A stretch of DNA of 64,000 nt from Cryptomeria japonica. Taxonomy: Eukaryota; Streptophyta; Pinopsida; Cupressales; Cupressaceae. Under the pieces are notes generated by a model, which did not search any database, was not told the DNA's origin, and saw nothing but the letters and a program-made list of their open reading frames with translations. Below are positions 10,646 to 21,765 of this stretch, piece by piece. How positions within the stretch are numbered: the first letter of the stretch is position 1; every line of letters starts with the position of its first letter. Position numbers and translations under genes: made by a program. The stretch covers positions 409,326,889-409,390,888 of the forward strand of contig NC_081408.1 of NCBI RefSeq assembly GCF_030272615.1, given 5' to 3'.

Positions 10646-11700
10646 CCCTACAAACAATGCCCAAAAAAATTATCAGTAGATAGGTGGGCACAACAACATG
10701 AAAAATGCAGGAAAAAATAGTTTATGCCAACATGAAACGAACAAGTATCTGTTGCATTTTTTGCATGAATAACATTATGTACAATACAAAAGTTAATGTG
10801 TTCACTAAAGTTGACATGTTCACTAAACTAGGCACTTGGGTGGTAGGTTACCTACCAATTGGGAATCCATGTTTTGGGAAGATAACTCCATCACTCACCA
10901 CTCCTTGTCTTGCATCCTGCTTATTATACATCTACCATGAAACTATAACAGAAGTCTCATGTATTTTAATTAAATTTTTTTTTTGTTATTTTTTTGTTGT
11001 TAATTCATTTCAGATTTAGTGTTAAAAAAAAAAACAATAACAATGGTATATTGAGTCGTACGCTGCAGTGGAAAGAGAACATGGTTCACAATTTCAATCA
11101 AACATTCTGCTTGATCTGTATACATAAAAGAGTTGCAAGAACCCTATTGCTATGCAATAACAAAACCTATGCATATGCAATATGTAAGAGACCTTGAACA
11201 AAACTTGAACAATAAATGAATATCATCGACTTTATTGTACCATCCACTATCATTATTAAAAATGTTCCGCACCAAAGATAGGTTTCTGAAGTTATTAAAG
11301 GATAGTTGATGGTGCAGGATCACCATGAAACAATCCAACAAATCAAGCCTTTACAGTTATGTTGCTTAAAATAGCAGGAAAGGTTGAAAATAAAGTACAA
11401 TTCATTTAAAATGTAAACAATAATTGAGAGGGTTTAAACTATGGTAAGGTAAAAGCCATCTCAATATAACATCTCCAAATCCCATTTGAATAGTCTATCA
11501 ATACTAATCTTCCACCATAGTATCTCGCTCTAAATATTAGGAAAGAGGAACAACAACTATGATTGAAAAATGTTATTGCCTCTACTGTCTGGATTACACA
11601 ATGGATTTGACAGTGCCGTAAAATGCTTTACTCTTCTTCTCATTCATATGCAACTCGGGAGGGGTGATGCCAAGTGATCGTAGCCTCTGACTTACCCATC
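10646..11700. other. Noncoding stretch, probable introns
   Basis: No supported gene. Short homopolymer runs (T at 10976-10999, A at 11022-11033) occur. Given minus-strand exons on both sides it may be intronic or intergenic. The short ORFs here have no protein-like composition. Confidence 0.3.
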
Positions 11701-11872
11701 TAATCACAGGGTTGCGTTTAGCATCCTCTTTTGTGGCTAGACACTTTCACCAACTTTAACCTGCCACATACAAATGACATCATATGAGTGTTGCCTATTT
11801 CATTCCATTGGAATAAGATAAACGATGGAATGAGAAGATGGAGGAAGGGATCTTGTCATCTTCAAAACTTAC

Positions 11873-12175
11873 CATGGGCGGGGAATAGACCAGGTCTTCA
11901 ATAGGCCACACCGCCCATGAGTTTAGGGAATCCGACAAGACATCGGCGAAAGGACCTAGGCAAGACAGGTGGACATTTGCATCAAAGACTTTGACAATGC
12001 GAACTTTAGCACAATGTCGTGGAACTGGAATAGTATGACACATTACACCCTCCCCCAGGCCATCAACAATGCCTTCCCTAACCACTGCCCCATCCAGTAG
12101 TAGGTGGACCTCAACTCCAACAACAACATCATGAGCATCTTCATTGGCACACTCTTCTTTGTCTTTCACAGTTAC
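11873..12175 (-). CDS. Exon with a DUF8039-like transposon-associated domain
   Basis: A 303-base exon (101 codons, phase 0) lies between an acceptor, TGATGTAG at 12183-12176, and a donor, GTAAGT at 11872-11867. The peptide has EVHLLLDGAVVREGIV, then TIPVPRHCAKVRIVKVFDA and NSWAVWPIEDLVYSP. From memory this follows the pattern of DUF8039-type domains in plant En/Spm-linked and other transposon proteins: variable strand, a PLP/IPVP turn, a V.V..V block, then a VG...VWPK.L-like end. No intact start or stop is present. A further exon-like segment follows at 11760-11690 but has a stop. The domain name is a tentative recall; the exon boundaries are the stronger claim. Confidence 0.5.
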
Positions 12176-12589
12176 CTACATCAGTAACGAGTGGACGTGG
12201 TCGCTTAAATAAAAAAATTTATACATGTCCATCAAACATAGGCAAATCAATTCATGGAAATGCAATACAAAAGTACCGAAATAGCTATCTCTCCCAGCCC
12301 GTTGCCCCCATTGCAGTCACGGTCTGCATTTGTACATCCATAATCATTTCCCCCAAACTCTTTCTCAATGCTTTCTTCTATCGGATTATGCTGCAAAATG
12401 TAACACATTGTACAGGAGTGTAAGTACACATTAAATCCATACGCCTAAAAACACTATGCGACCAAGGCTGATGAATTTTACATGACTAAGGTAATAATAG
12501 GAACACAAATAATGGACATAAACCACAACATCATAAAAAAATCTCTCTAGTATAACACTGCCTCTCACTGCCTGTTATCCAAAATAAGA

Positions 12590-13150
12590 GCCCAATACCT
12601 ATTCATCTCTGCTCTTATCCTCCAATGTCTACCCCAATTGAGTAGACTCCTTTGCAATCTTCTTGCCACTGCATGCACTCAAATTTCCATTCAGCGTCTC
12701 TTTTAGCTTCTCCCTTGAAATAGACTTCTGAAGTTTCTCGTTCAATACCACGGCCGACTGCATACAAAAAGAGTTACTCTATAGTATAACACACCATGTG
12801 ATGATATAGCACTACATGTCATACACAATGGCACTGCATTACCTGTTCATCTTTGCACCTATCCTCCAGCCTCTGCCCCAGTTCAGGAGACTGTTTTGCA
12901 ATCGTCTCACCACTGCATGCACTCGGTTTTTCAATCGTCATCTCCTTTACCTTCTTCCTCCTAACAGACGTCTGAGATTTTGGACTTGGTTTTTGGGGAA
13001 TATTACACATGGTGTCATCAGGCAACTATCATCCATCGTCTGCCCCAACTCAGGAGACTGCTCCGCAATCTTCTCGCCACTACATGCACCCAATTTTTCA
13101 TTCAATGTCTCCTTCAACTTCTTTGACAAAAAGGACTTATACCTAACAGA
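12590..13150 (-). repeat. Three copies of a Lys/Glu-rich exon-like unit
   Basis: On the minus strand the phrase GACSGEKIAEQSPELGQ occurs near 13105-13040, a variant PSACSGETIAKQSPELGQ near 12930-12870, and a weaker third copy near 12690-12630. Each is preceded by a KKLKETLNEKL-like or KKVKEMTIEK-like basic stretch. Starts are about 170 and 240 bases apart. The copies look like duplicated short exons of the minus-strand gene, separated by intron-like DNA. Function unknown. Confidence 0.55.
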
Positions 13151-13270
13151 CGACTAAGGTTTTTGATTTAATTTTTTGGGCACATTATGTTCTATGTCAT
13201 CCAATACCATGGGATAGTCCATACTCCCTCCGCGGACCCCTACAATGACATGGATGAAATAGTCAACATA

Positions 13271-13660
13271 CTACACTGTGGAGTGCAAAGCATACCATGC
13301 AATGAAAACACACATATGGACAAGCCAATAGACAGTCACCTTCGATGACAAACGTGTCACCTCATCTGAAGTCAGACTTGTTTTTTCTATGGCATTCTTC
13401 TTTTCTTGCTTCCTCAATGAATCACATGTAGGCTCATTGACTGGCACGTTTGTTTTAGGATGTGAAGTCCACCTTGTTTTTTCCACAACATTCTTCTTTT
13501 TTTGCTTCCCCAACAAAACAGGTGCACCCTCATTTGTTTCAAGATCTAAAGTTGGCCTTCTTTTTTTTGCAGCATTCTTCTTTTTTTGCTTCCCCAACGA
13601 AATAGATGCAGCCTCATTCACTGGCATGTTTGTTTCACAATTAGATTTCGATGCCAAAAC
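13271..13660 (-). CDS. Exon with Lys-rich tandem repeats
   Basis: The open frame carries three copies of a unit with core LGKQKKKN (variant LRKQEKKN), each followed by a basic stretch and a TN-P/EG-V-E phrase. Cores lie at about 13595, 13510 and 13410, so repeats are roughly 28 and 32 residues. An acceptor-like site (AGTGCAG, about 13680) precedes and a donor-like GTGACT (about 13340) follows. The basic composition suggests nucleic-acid binding or nuclear localisation, but no known domain is seen. Likely one exon of the same minus-strand gene as the flanking entries. Confidence 0.45.
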   Translation of the reverse strand, partial: VLASKSNCETNMPVNEAASISLGKQKKKNAAKKRRPTLDLETNEGAPVLLGKQKKKNVVEKTRWTSHPKTNVPVNEPTCDSLRKQEKKNAIEKTSLTSDEVTRLSSKVTVYWLVHMCVFIAWYALHSTV

Positions 13661-13738
13661 CTCCTTGTCATGGCCTGCACTATCACTTAAAATTTGGGCA
13701 CTAGGACAGGATAGCTCAATAAGTAATTCTTCAGATAT

Positions 13739-14299
13739 TTAAATGAATTTAGTAAACTGCAAAAAAATACGATCACTAAAAATTACCTCTGATGCAATAT
13801 TCTTTCTTTCCAGTAACTCTAAAACCTTGTTCCTTCTCGCCTCCCTAACCAGACTGTTGTCGTACACTCGCATTGCTTCCTTTATCTCTTCCTTCCCTTC
13901 GGTAGGAAGCTCATCACGTGTTTTCTTGCCATATTTCATGCACACCTAGTCACTTACATGTTTTTTTTGCATACCATGGCATACACCCATTTGGTATTAG
14001 ATATTAGACTCCCTCTTTTTCAAGTGCATCAGCGATTTCTTCGTATGATCTGTGTTGCGTTGTCCACTACCACATGGTTGACGACTGCATCATGCAATCC
14101 CCAAAAATGGAAGTTGATGTTCTCTGGCTCTATGCATATTAAGCCTCCCCAGATCCCAAAAATGACGGCCTCCATTTTGGGAACAATAACGGAAGAGACA
14201 AAAGTAGTGCAACCTACCATTAATATGTTCTCTTTTGTGATCATCCTATTGTTGCACACAACCAATAGAGACGAAGAGTCACATTCAATTTTGCACTAG
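13739..14299 (-). CDS. Two further minus-strand exon-like segments
   Basis: A segment at about 13949-13788 begins after a GTGACTAG acceptor-like site and ends at a GTAATT donor-like site. Its peptide is charged and helical (KTRDELPTEGKEEIKEAMRV, then LEERK-type residues), suggesting a coiled coil. A second segment, 14265-14029, has a hydrophobic, aromatic peptide (FGIWGGLICIEPENINFHFW) ending at a stop. The two differ strongly in composition. No family was recognised. They sit between the three-exon repeat gene and the Lys-rich exon on the same strand. Confidence 0.35.
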
Positions 14300-14405
14300 T
14301 CAAGCACTATAAAGACAATCCAATATATAATGACTAATAGTGGACCTCCTTGTTACTCGCCCCTCCTCCTTGTTCCTATTCATGAGCACTGACTGAATCA
14401 TGTTG

Positions 14406-15422
14406 TCATCCAGTCTCCTGCTCTATGCTCACTTCTTGATCGCTACGAACATCCCCTTTTTCACTCTCACTGCCTGGAGTATCAGTATAATCGCCCTCAT
14501 CTACATTTCCAATGGCCTCATCTTCCTCACTAGCACAACCACTATCATAATGTTGTTCAATAAAATAGCACACATCATCGATGCTTTTTATGCCCATGTA
14601 TATATCTACATTTCCACTTATAAATCCCAACTTCCAGCAACCATGCCATGCAATGATAGAAAAAAAATATAATGCAATGATAAATAATTACCAGTGTGGT
14701 TGTGCAGTCACTGAGAAGCCGACTTGACAATGGGTTCAAAATTGGAGACCTGACTTGTGACTCATTCAAATTTGAATCCCCAACTAGTACCTGACCTAAA
14801 GGCCCATCTCCTGACTCTTTGATATTTGGATCCCTAACTAGTCCCGCATCTGAAAGCCCAACTGCTGACTCTTTTAGATTTGAATCCTCAACTAGTCCAG
14901 GTTGTGAAAGTCCAACTCCTGAATTTTTCAGATTTGAATCCCCAACTTGTCGTGCATCTGAAAGCCCAACTCCTAACTCTTTTAGATTTGAATCCTCAAC
15001 TAGTCCTCGATGCAAAAGCCTAGCTCTTGAATCTTTCAAATTTGAATCTTCAACTGGTCGCGCATCTAAAATCCCAACTCCCGATTCTTTCGGATTTGAA
15101 TCCTCAATTACTCCCTGATGTGAAAGCCCAACTCTTGAATCTTTGAGAAATGAATGCCAAACTAGTCCCGCATATGAAAGGCCAACTCTCTCTTGGGTAT
15201 ACAAATTGGTTATCTAGTCATAAGCATTAAATAGTGACAACACCAAGCAATACTACATTTTGTATAATCCATTAAAATGAATTATCTTACGAGCAGGCCG
15301 ATGTCATGTGTCACTGGAAAGTGAACGTGGCTAACTCCCAGGAGATCATCTGCCTTTAGCTCTAGTAACCCATAATCAATATCAACAGTTTCCCTCAACC
15401 TTTTTTGCAATGCAATTGACAT
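14406..15422 (-). CDS. Three-exon gene with an 18-residue tandem repeat, apparently open
   Basis: Exon 1 is 15422-15291 (ATG, 44 codons), exon 2 is 15213-14692 (174 codons), exon 3 is 14630-14406 with a TGA stop. Donors GTAAGA and GTAATT and acceptors GACTAG and GGAAG are all phase 0, and the joined frame stays open. Exon 2 consists of about eight 18-residue repeats of the form SGVGLSDAGLVEDSNLKE. Exon 3 is short and strongly acidic (ASEEDEAIGNVDEGDYTD). A good acceptor, TTTGTTTCAG, lies just upstream of the ATG, so an earlier exon is possible. Protein family unknown. The open frame contrasts with the decayed transposase next door. It may be the accessory gene of the MULE element or a captured host gene. 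Confidence 0.5.
14740..15200 (-). repeat. 54-bp coding minisatellite, about eight copies
   Basis: The phrase TTTGAATCC (plus strand) recurs at 14771, 14825 (diverged), 14879, 14933, 14987, 15041 and 15095, and in diverged form at 15149: exactly 54 bases each time. The unit length is a multiple of three and the reading frame is preserved through the array. Confidence 0.9.
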
Positions 15423-15429
15423 GATTGAA

Positions 15430-16423
15430 CTGAAACAAAAAAAATGCAATTCATATTCTCCACACTATCAATAACACCACACATTCATCAAAATGACACT
15501 GCCAACACACGACTGGTTATTCCCACATTGCAATACAAAGTCAGCATGTCGATGTGTTATGTACTACCCAGCTAACTGTTTAGCCATAAACTATCCATGA
15601 CATTGCATTATAGAACATATTTCATTACAATTGCAATGAAATAATGACTATGATCCATTGCCAACGTTGTTAAAAAGGCTTCATGTGTTCTCCCCATCCA
15701 AAATACAACACAAAATCTAGACTTTGTTAAGGATTCATAAATAATTGGATGCAAAACACGCTTAACACATTGGCTGCGTCTATTCTGGCTCCAAAACGGA
15801 CCTTTCCTACAACGTGTTAGCGACAAGTTTTTCAATCGCAGTTGCTAATTACAAAATCGACGATGTAAAATGAGTGTGCAGTAATTAAGATGGTCAATCT
15901 ATGTCAAAGAATACACAAGGATTCATTATCATTAACAAAGTCTTTGATGATAATTAATGGGTACAGAGACCTCCAATTCACTATTACAAAGACACATGTC
16001 TTTTGAAACGAGTATCTATTCTAAAGCTTCCATCTCTTTGTTGATATGGGAATATTATTATTTATTAAAAACATAGTCTTAAGTTACAAAAAGAAAAAAA
16101 AAACACTGTGAAGGATAGACACGTGAGGAGTTCGTCATGCCAACCAAAGACATCTGAAACAAAACCCAAATAAAATTTCAAATCAGAGTTGGATCATCGA
16201 ACACATGTACTTATCAAACATCATGAACATTACAACAATAATAAAACATCTTCATAGTGTGTCGTGCTATTCTGGAAAAGATAAACCTGTCGGTGTATAA
16301 CCTGGACCTATTTGCTGGTAACAGCAAATATGCAAATATGAATATGCCAATGAACAAATCTCCAAGACAAAGTGTCCAAATGATGTCTTCGACATAACTA
16401 GGTGTTTTCCATATCATTCCAAG
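15430..16423. other. Noncoding flank of the minus-strand gene
   Basis: No supported gene. It should hold the promoter or 5' exons of the minus-strand gene. A copy of the dispersed TATTCTGGCTCCAAAA motif lies at 15780-15795 and continues into a 45-base match with the inverted unit at 8658-8702. Runs of A at 16092-16104 are the only other marked feature. Confidence 0.35.
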
Positions 16424-16666
16424 TGTCGGTGAACATTATATCCTGCTGGTGTACCAGATACCAGTGACTATGTTGTGGATGTTATTGTCTTTCTATTTCA
16501 TGCATTAATCTTTACCAGTATTGCAATTAACTGATAAAACTGTCTACCGACATAAAAGACTGGTTTACCAGTATTAAGCATTAAAGTTGCTTAAGTTTTT
16601 TTTGGTTTAAATTTATTAGACAACTAATTCACCCCCCCCCCTCTCAGTTGTCTCCGGGACCTAACA
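16424..16666 (+). mobile_element. Probable solo copia-type LTR remnant
   Basis: The stretch begins TGTCGGTGAACA and ends in an AATTCACCCCC-rich, CTCTCAGTTGTC, GGGACCTAACA stretch. The C-rich AATTCACCCCCCC block near the 3' end is a recurrent feature of plant Ty1/copia LTR ends. Termini have the TG...CA form. No target duplication or primer site is visible next to it, so it would be a solo or truncated LTR. Boundaries are provisional. Confidence 0.4.
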
Positions 16667-18214
16667 ATGAACGTAAGAATCAGGATTTTTGGTTCATATA
16701 TTCAACATTGGTTTCATGACTCGAAGATCCATAAATAACAATCGTACTACATTCAAGTTGGAAAATAATATCTTATTGTCTAATATGGTGCATCTATAGC
16801 ATATAATATAAGGCATCATCCAATTGCATTGTTCATTTTCATCATTATCAAATTCAATAAAAGTAAGGACATTAATATTACATGATCAAGAACTGAAATT
16901 TATACATACATTTGTATCGCATAAAAAAATTATATACAACAAACTATATATATATATAACAAGCCCCTTTCAAAAAGTTGCACAAGCCCAAAGATTATTA
17001 ATAAGGGGACATTACAATGCAAGTAGTACTAAAGAAGGGAGAGAGAGAAACAACTTGGGAATGTCTGGACGTTTATCGGGGGACTGCCCAATAGTCCTTG
17101 AAAATCAACAACCTGCATGGATAACTAATGTTAGTGATAGTCTACATTGGGAAGTAAATGTATTTCAAAAGACATAAATGGAACCTACATGTTCATATAT
17201 GAAAATGCAGTTTAACATTAAAAAATAAACTACCACTAAGTAATTTATATAACCTAAATTATATGTGTCAATTTACCATAGTGCCAAAGTTGTGCCAAAG
17301 TTGTCTATATCAACCACCTATTTTCATACTGTTGTTATGCGCTCAAGGACAGACACCTCTATTCTGACTTGAAATCAACGCTATGGTCCAACTAACACGC
17401 AACTTAGTCACATGTTTTACACTATATTTTACATTCAATGGATGCAATTGAATAACATGTCACTAACATGTAGTAGCATTTGTCTATTCTCAAGCCTTGT
17501 TATTGACTAACAACGACTCCAATTGTAAATTGCATCACGTGTTAGCCTTTGGCTTTACCGCTGTTAGCTACATCAAATCACAAACTGTACATGAACAATG
17601 GTCTGAGAGGTTGTATCTATTCTGGCTCCAAAATAGACAAATTATATAGACTAATAGCACCGTGTTAGACAAAACCAATGATCAAATGCAAAACCTACAA
17701 TTAAAAACCTTCCACAAACATGGGATATTATTCCCCCATACTATTTTTTGCAGCCATAATAGAGGCGTCCCGCTGTGAGAGTAACTTGAGTTTCGTGCTA
17801 GTCTTTTCTCTGACAAACGTACCAAGTTTTGTAGCTCACAGCCTCTTCTTCCTGTCGAGATATCGTCCAAACATGATTCCTTCATTCATAAGCTTTTAAT
17901 GAGTGTGTTATGCACAATAAACCAGTGGTAACCACAAAGCATGCCGCAGCCATCCTCTGGCATGTCCACATAATTTTGCATGGGCCTCGAGGAGTGAAAC
18001 CGATAACTTGACAACAACTCCACATCACATACCATGGGTCCAAGCACCACGACAAGTTGGCATGGTATGCATGTCTCAGAAATGTATGTCGATGCATGTC
18101 ATTGGTACGATAGGTTTGTTGTCGAGCCACAATACACATATCCTCCCACATATATTTTCATATATGTTTATTTTGCAGTTTTTGAGTGAGATTAGGTGCT
18201 TCCAAGTTGTCTCA
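16667..18214. other. Noncoding stretch with scattered motif copies
   Basis: No supported gene. A TATTCTGGCTCCAAAA copy lies at 17611-17626, and GTGTTAG or CTAACA phrases like those in the palindrome array occur between 17380 and 17680. A TATA dinucleotide run lies near 16945-16960. The short ORFs at 17682-18258 show no protein-like pattern. Confidence 0.3.
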
Positions 18215-18345
18215 AACATGTCTATTCTGGCTTCAAAATGAGATTGTACCAACGACATGAATTGATATACATGAGACGCGTCTATTTTGGCTCCAAAAAG
18301 GACCTATTGTACCAATGACATGCATCAACATACATATCCGAGAAT
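18215..18345. repeat. Tandem duplication of a 66-base unit starting TCTATTCTGGCT
   Basis: Two direct copies start at about 18221 and 18288. Each runs TCTATT-TGGCT-CAAAA, then ATTGTACCAA, GACATG and ATACAT. They show that the dispersed motif is the head of a longer repeated unit here. Confidence 0.6.
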
Positions 18346-19100
18346 AAATATATATGCAAATACAAGTGGCAGGCGCCTAATAGCTACATGAAAGAGAAAG
18401 TGAGGTAAAATGTTATGTTTCAAATTGAGCTTCTTTTACATAGTCTTGACCTCGTTTACATGTTATGGTTTGCCTTTTGATGCAAACAGACTCCTCAAAA
18501 TCAGATTGTTGACTGGTTGATGCAACCATCCCTTGATTGTGCATGACCTACTCTTGTTTAGGAGTTGATTTGTTGTTTGCTGACAATTAGGAGTTGATTT
18601 GCTATTTGTTTGATGATAGCAAACATGGCACCTTTTTAATCTGCCTAACATGGAAAAAGTAAGACTAATGCACGAATGAAACATTATTGTTGAAGGGCTC
18701 CTTGTTGAAGCATCCTACGTCTATTCTAGCTCATTGTTGAAGGGGGGTTTATGGGACTGCAGTTTTTTGTGTCGTGTTGCGGCTTGGGGTATGTTGAAAT
18801 CCGGCTCTATAACTCGTATTTTTCCTATTTTGGTTTGGATTTTGTTTAAAATCATCAGGGTTTGCATTGTTTGTTTGTGTTTCTTGTTTGCCTCTATATG
18901 TAGCCAGAATAGCTTCAGCCTATGTCGAATATTTGCCTACTTTGGAAGCAAAATAGACGCATACTGTCGCATTAGGGTTAGAGACCACTAGGGTTAGGTT
19001 TTCTTTTTTTATCTAATGAGCACCTGAGAATAATGGAAACAAAGAATAACATTTCCATAGTTTCTTTTACCTATGTTTTATTCTGTCGTTTTCCTCTGTA
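18346..19100. other. Noncoding stretch, motif copies in both orientations
   Basis: No supported gene. Degenerate motif copies occur at about 18718 (TCTATTCTAGCTC, plus) and 18902 (AGCCAGAATAGCTTCAGCC, minus), and AAGCAAAATAGACGC ends near 18960. The ORFs at 18734-18991 and 19033-19365 are T-rich or microsatellite-driven and not credible genes. Confidence 0.3.
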
Positions 19101-19111
19101 TTGCAGAGGAC

Positions 19112-19195
19112 ATGTTTGTGTGTGTGTGTGTTTGTGTGTGTTTGTGTGTCTGTGTTTGTGTGTGAGTGTGTGTGTGTGTATGTGTATATTTCTTC
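19112..19195. repeat. TG microsatellite
   Basis: A compound (TG)n tract with interspersed TTTG and TCTG units, about 80 bases long. Confidence 0.9.
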
Positions 19196-19634
19196 ATATT
19201 GATATATATATACTAGTGCATGCGAAACCACAAACAAATAATGCAAACCCTGAAGGTTTTCAACAAAATCCCAAAAATCAGCCCTCAACAATGAGCCAAA
19301 ATATACGCAGTCTACCAAACCCATATATATATAGCGGTTGTTTATTTTTTTCTGGCTTTTTCTAACCTAACCCTGCTAACCCTGACCTACCTTCTAATAG
19401 TGAGGCGGCTTGTAACCCTAACGCGGCTAACCCCAACATGAATACCTAATGCGCATTCTAACCCAATCCCACCCGTCTAATTCAAAATCTACAGTCACAA
19501 AGATAAAAGGCCAACCCACTACCAGACAGCTACTACCACAGATTTTTAGAGCCAGCAAACATGCGTCCCTCGCAGTATCTAACCCTAACACGATGGTTAG
19601 ACAAGTAAATTTTCTCCCTATTCTACCTCCAAAA

Positions 19635-19733
19635 CAAGAAACATTTCCCACTACATATAAATCAAAACAAGAAAATTTTCCCACTACATATAAAGAAAAA
19701 CAAGAAAATTTTCCCACTGCATATAAAGAAAAA
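19635..19733. repeat. 33-bp tandem repeat, three copies
   Basis: Copies start at 19635, 19668 and 19701 with CAAGAAA-TTTTCCCACT, followed by ACATATAAA. Period is exactly 33 bases. It lies inside a plus-strand ORF of no recognised family. Confidence 0.85.
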
Positions 19734-19740
19734 TAAGAAA

Positions 19741-21426
19741 CGAAAACAAAGAATGCAAACTCAAAATATACAAGTCCATCATTTTTAATAAAATCTAAAC
19801 ACAAATGGGAAAAAACATGACTTGTAGAGGTCGATTTCCATACCTCACACGAGCATTTCATCTTTAACAGCTCTTCTCACTATGGAAAACTGACACATAT
19901 AATTATGGAAATATACATACCTTTAAAATCTTGTAGATCTTCTTCACTCCGCCAAACCACAAATAGGGAACCTTGGTATCCTGACACGACCATGCTGCAA
20001 AATGATGCCTAATTTTCACAGATAGAACACAAAATGACATAGCAAATAAAAAAAAAATTATTGAATGTCTTAGGCTTTCAAATTACCGCAGCCACCTAAG
20101 CCTCAACCCAAATTTTTGTACTCTTGACACCTCCCGAGGGCACACTCACAACCACCTCTGCGATACAAAAATGATATAAAAAATTACAATTTAAAACACA
20201 TGGTTGACGAAGGAATCATAAAACTATCGTTATCTGTTAGGGTTTGAATTTACCGATGCTGCCATAACCCTACACAACAATCTTGAATCGTACCACCCCT
20301 TGTGTGCTATGATACCTCCTCCCTGCACATGAAAAAACCCGCATGTTAATAGGTGATAACAATATACCCAGACAACTTGCGTAATGCATGCGGTCGGCTT
20401 TTGTCCTCCCCTTCGGAGCCACAGATATTTTGACAATGCATACCTATAACTACAATTGAAGCGTAGCTCCTTCGCTTAGTGATTCAACTGGGGACATAGT
20501 CATGCCACGATTGACATGAATTTACACCGTCGAATATTTTGTTTCACCTCCACCACTGCGTTCTGCATGCAGCTCCTAGACAAAATACATTTTCAACTTT
20601 TGTGAAATCGAGTTTTCATTCAAAATTTTAAAAAAATAAAATTGAAAATTGTGCCCATAACGCGTGACCGTCGATGTTAGTCGGCTCGTGGACACAATAA
20701 AGTAGGTTACCCAAAAAATGTAAGCCGCGTGGCCATTCAAAAAAAATAAAATCAAAACTAGCAGTCACCAAAAATGTAACCCGCCTGGCCGACGATATGT
20801 TAACCGCCTCACCCGATGTAATCGTTGCATCGCGGTGACAACGACCAGGAAAATGTTAACCATGAGCAAGATTTTCCGTCAAAAGCAAACCGGCAACATC
20901 ATCCATGTCATCGCCACTGCAAATATCTCTATGTCATCTATGGGTCCTAGGAATGTCGCTCTCATGGATTTGCCGTACTTGAATGGTATGCCTTTGGCAT
21001 CATATAGAGGCATGCAGTTTTAGAGCCAGAATAGCTACAGCCTTTGAGGACACAACTGAGTAGGGAAAACTTAAACAACAATTAATTCTCATGGACACTT
21101 CCTAGGAAAACTTAAGGGTCATGGGGTCATGTAAGTATTTTAGGAGCATAAAATTATGAACCTTGCTATACTTAAGTAATGTGAAATATTTTATCGGTTG
21201 ATGCCACATGACCTAACAAAAAGGTTTGGTTTCCATACAAATTAAGGGGGCTCAAAGACAAATTACAACCTTAGATGACTTGGACAACTAGTCAACTATG
21301 AATTAGAATAAATGGTTAGCAAATGACTAATTAAGTGCTAGGTATTTGTATACTTGGAAAAAATTTGCAACCCTAACAACACCCAGGGGCAAACAGACAA
21401 ATATTAAGAAAAATTTGACACTCCCA
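19741..21426. other. Noncoding stretch, no gene supported
   Basis: Contains phrases resembling untranslated leader DNA (AACCCTAA types at 19370-19450, just before this interval, and 20220-20290) and GTAACCCGCCTGGCC-like phrases at 20720-20800. A minus-orientation copy of the dispersed motif, AGAGCCAGAATAGCTACAGC, lies at 21023-21042. No coding potential is convincing. Confidence 0.3.
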
Positions 21427-21765
21427 ATAGGGAGAGGGTTAGGAAGGTAGATATGTCTAGAGATCAAGGGAGACAAAGAGAGTGAAATAAAGATAGAGAG
21501 AACTAATAATAAGAGCTTAGTGATTATTGAAGTTAGAGTAAGTTTGAGAAATTATAAGATCTAGAGCTTGGAGAGAGAGGAGAGAGTGAGATAGAGAGAA
21601 GTAGGGAGGGAGGAGAAGAGAGAGTTAGGAAAATAGATAGGTCTAAATCTTGGGGGAGACAAAGAGCATGGGATAGAGAGATATCAATAGAATGATGATA
21701 GGAGCCTACTAATTAGTGAAATTTCACCAAGTTTTAAAAATTATAAGATCTCCTAAAATCTAGAG
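21427..21765. repeat. Direct duplication of a purine-rich unit of about 190 bases
   Basis: Two diverged copies start at about 21427 and 21621. Both open with GAGGGTTAGGAA or GAGAGTTAGGAA, continue with TAGATA-GTCTA and GGGAGACAAAGAG, and end with AATTATAAGATCT. The plus strand is strongly purine-biased (GAGA stretches). Confidence 0.65.

Noticed and set aside
14819-15118. Plus-strand ORF with SPTPDSFRFESS-like repeats
   Set aside because: Antisense of the 54-base coding minisatellite. The minus strand has matching splice sites and flanking exons; the plus strand has none. Not fully excluded.
19033-19365. Overlapping ORFs on both strands
   Set aside because: They run through the TG microsatellite and read as Cys/Val or Thr/His repeats.
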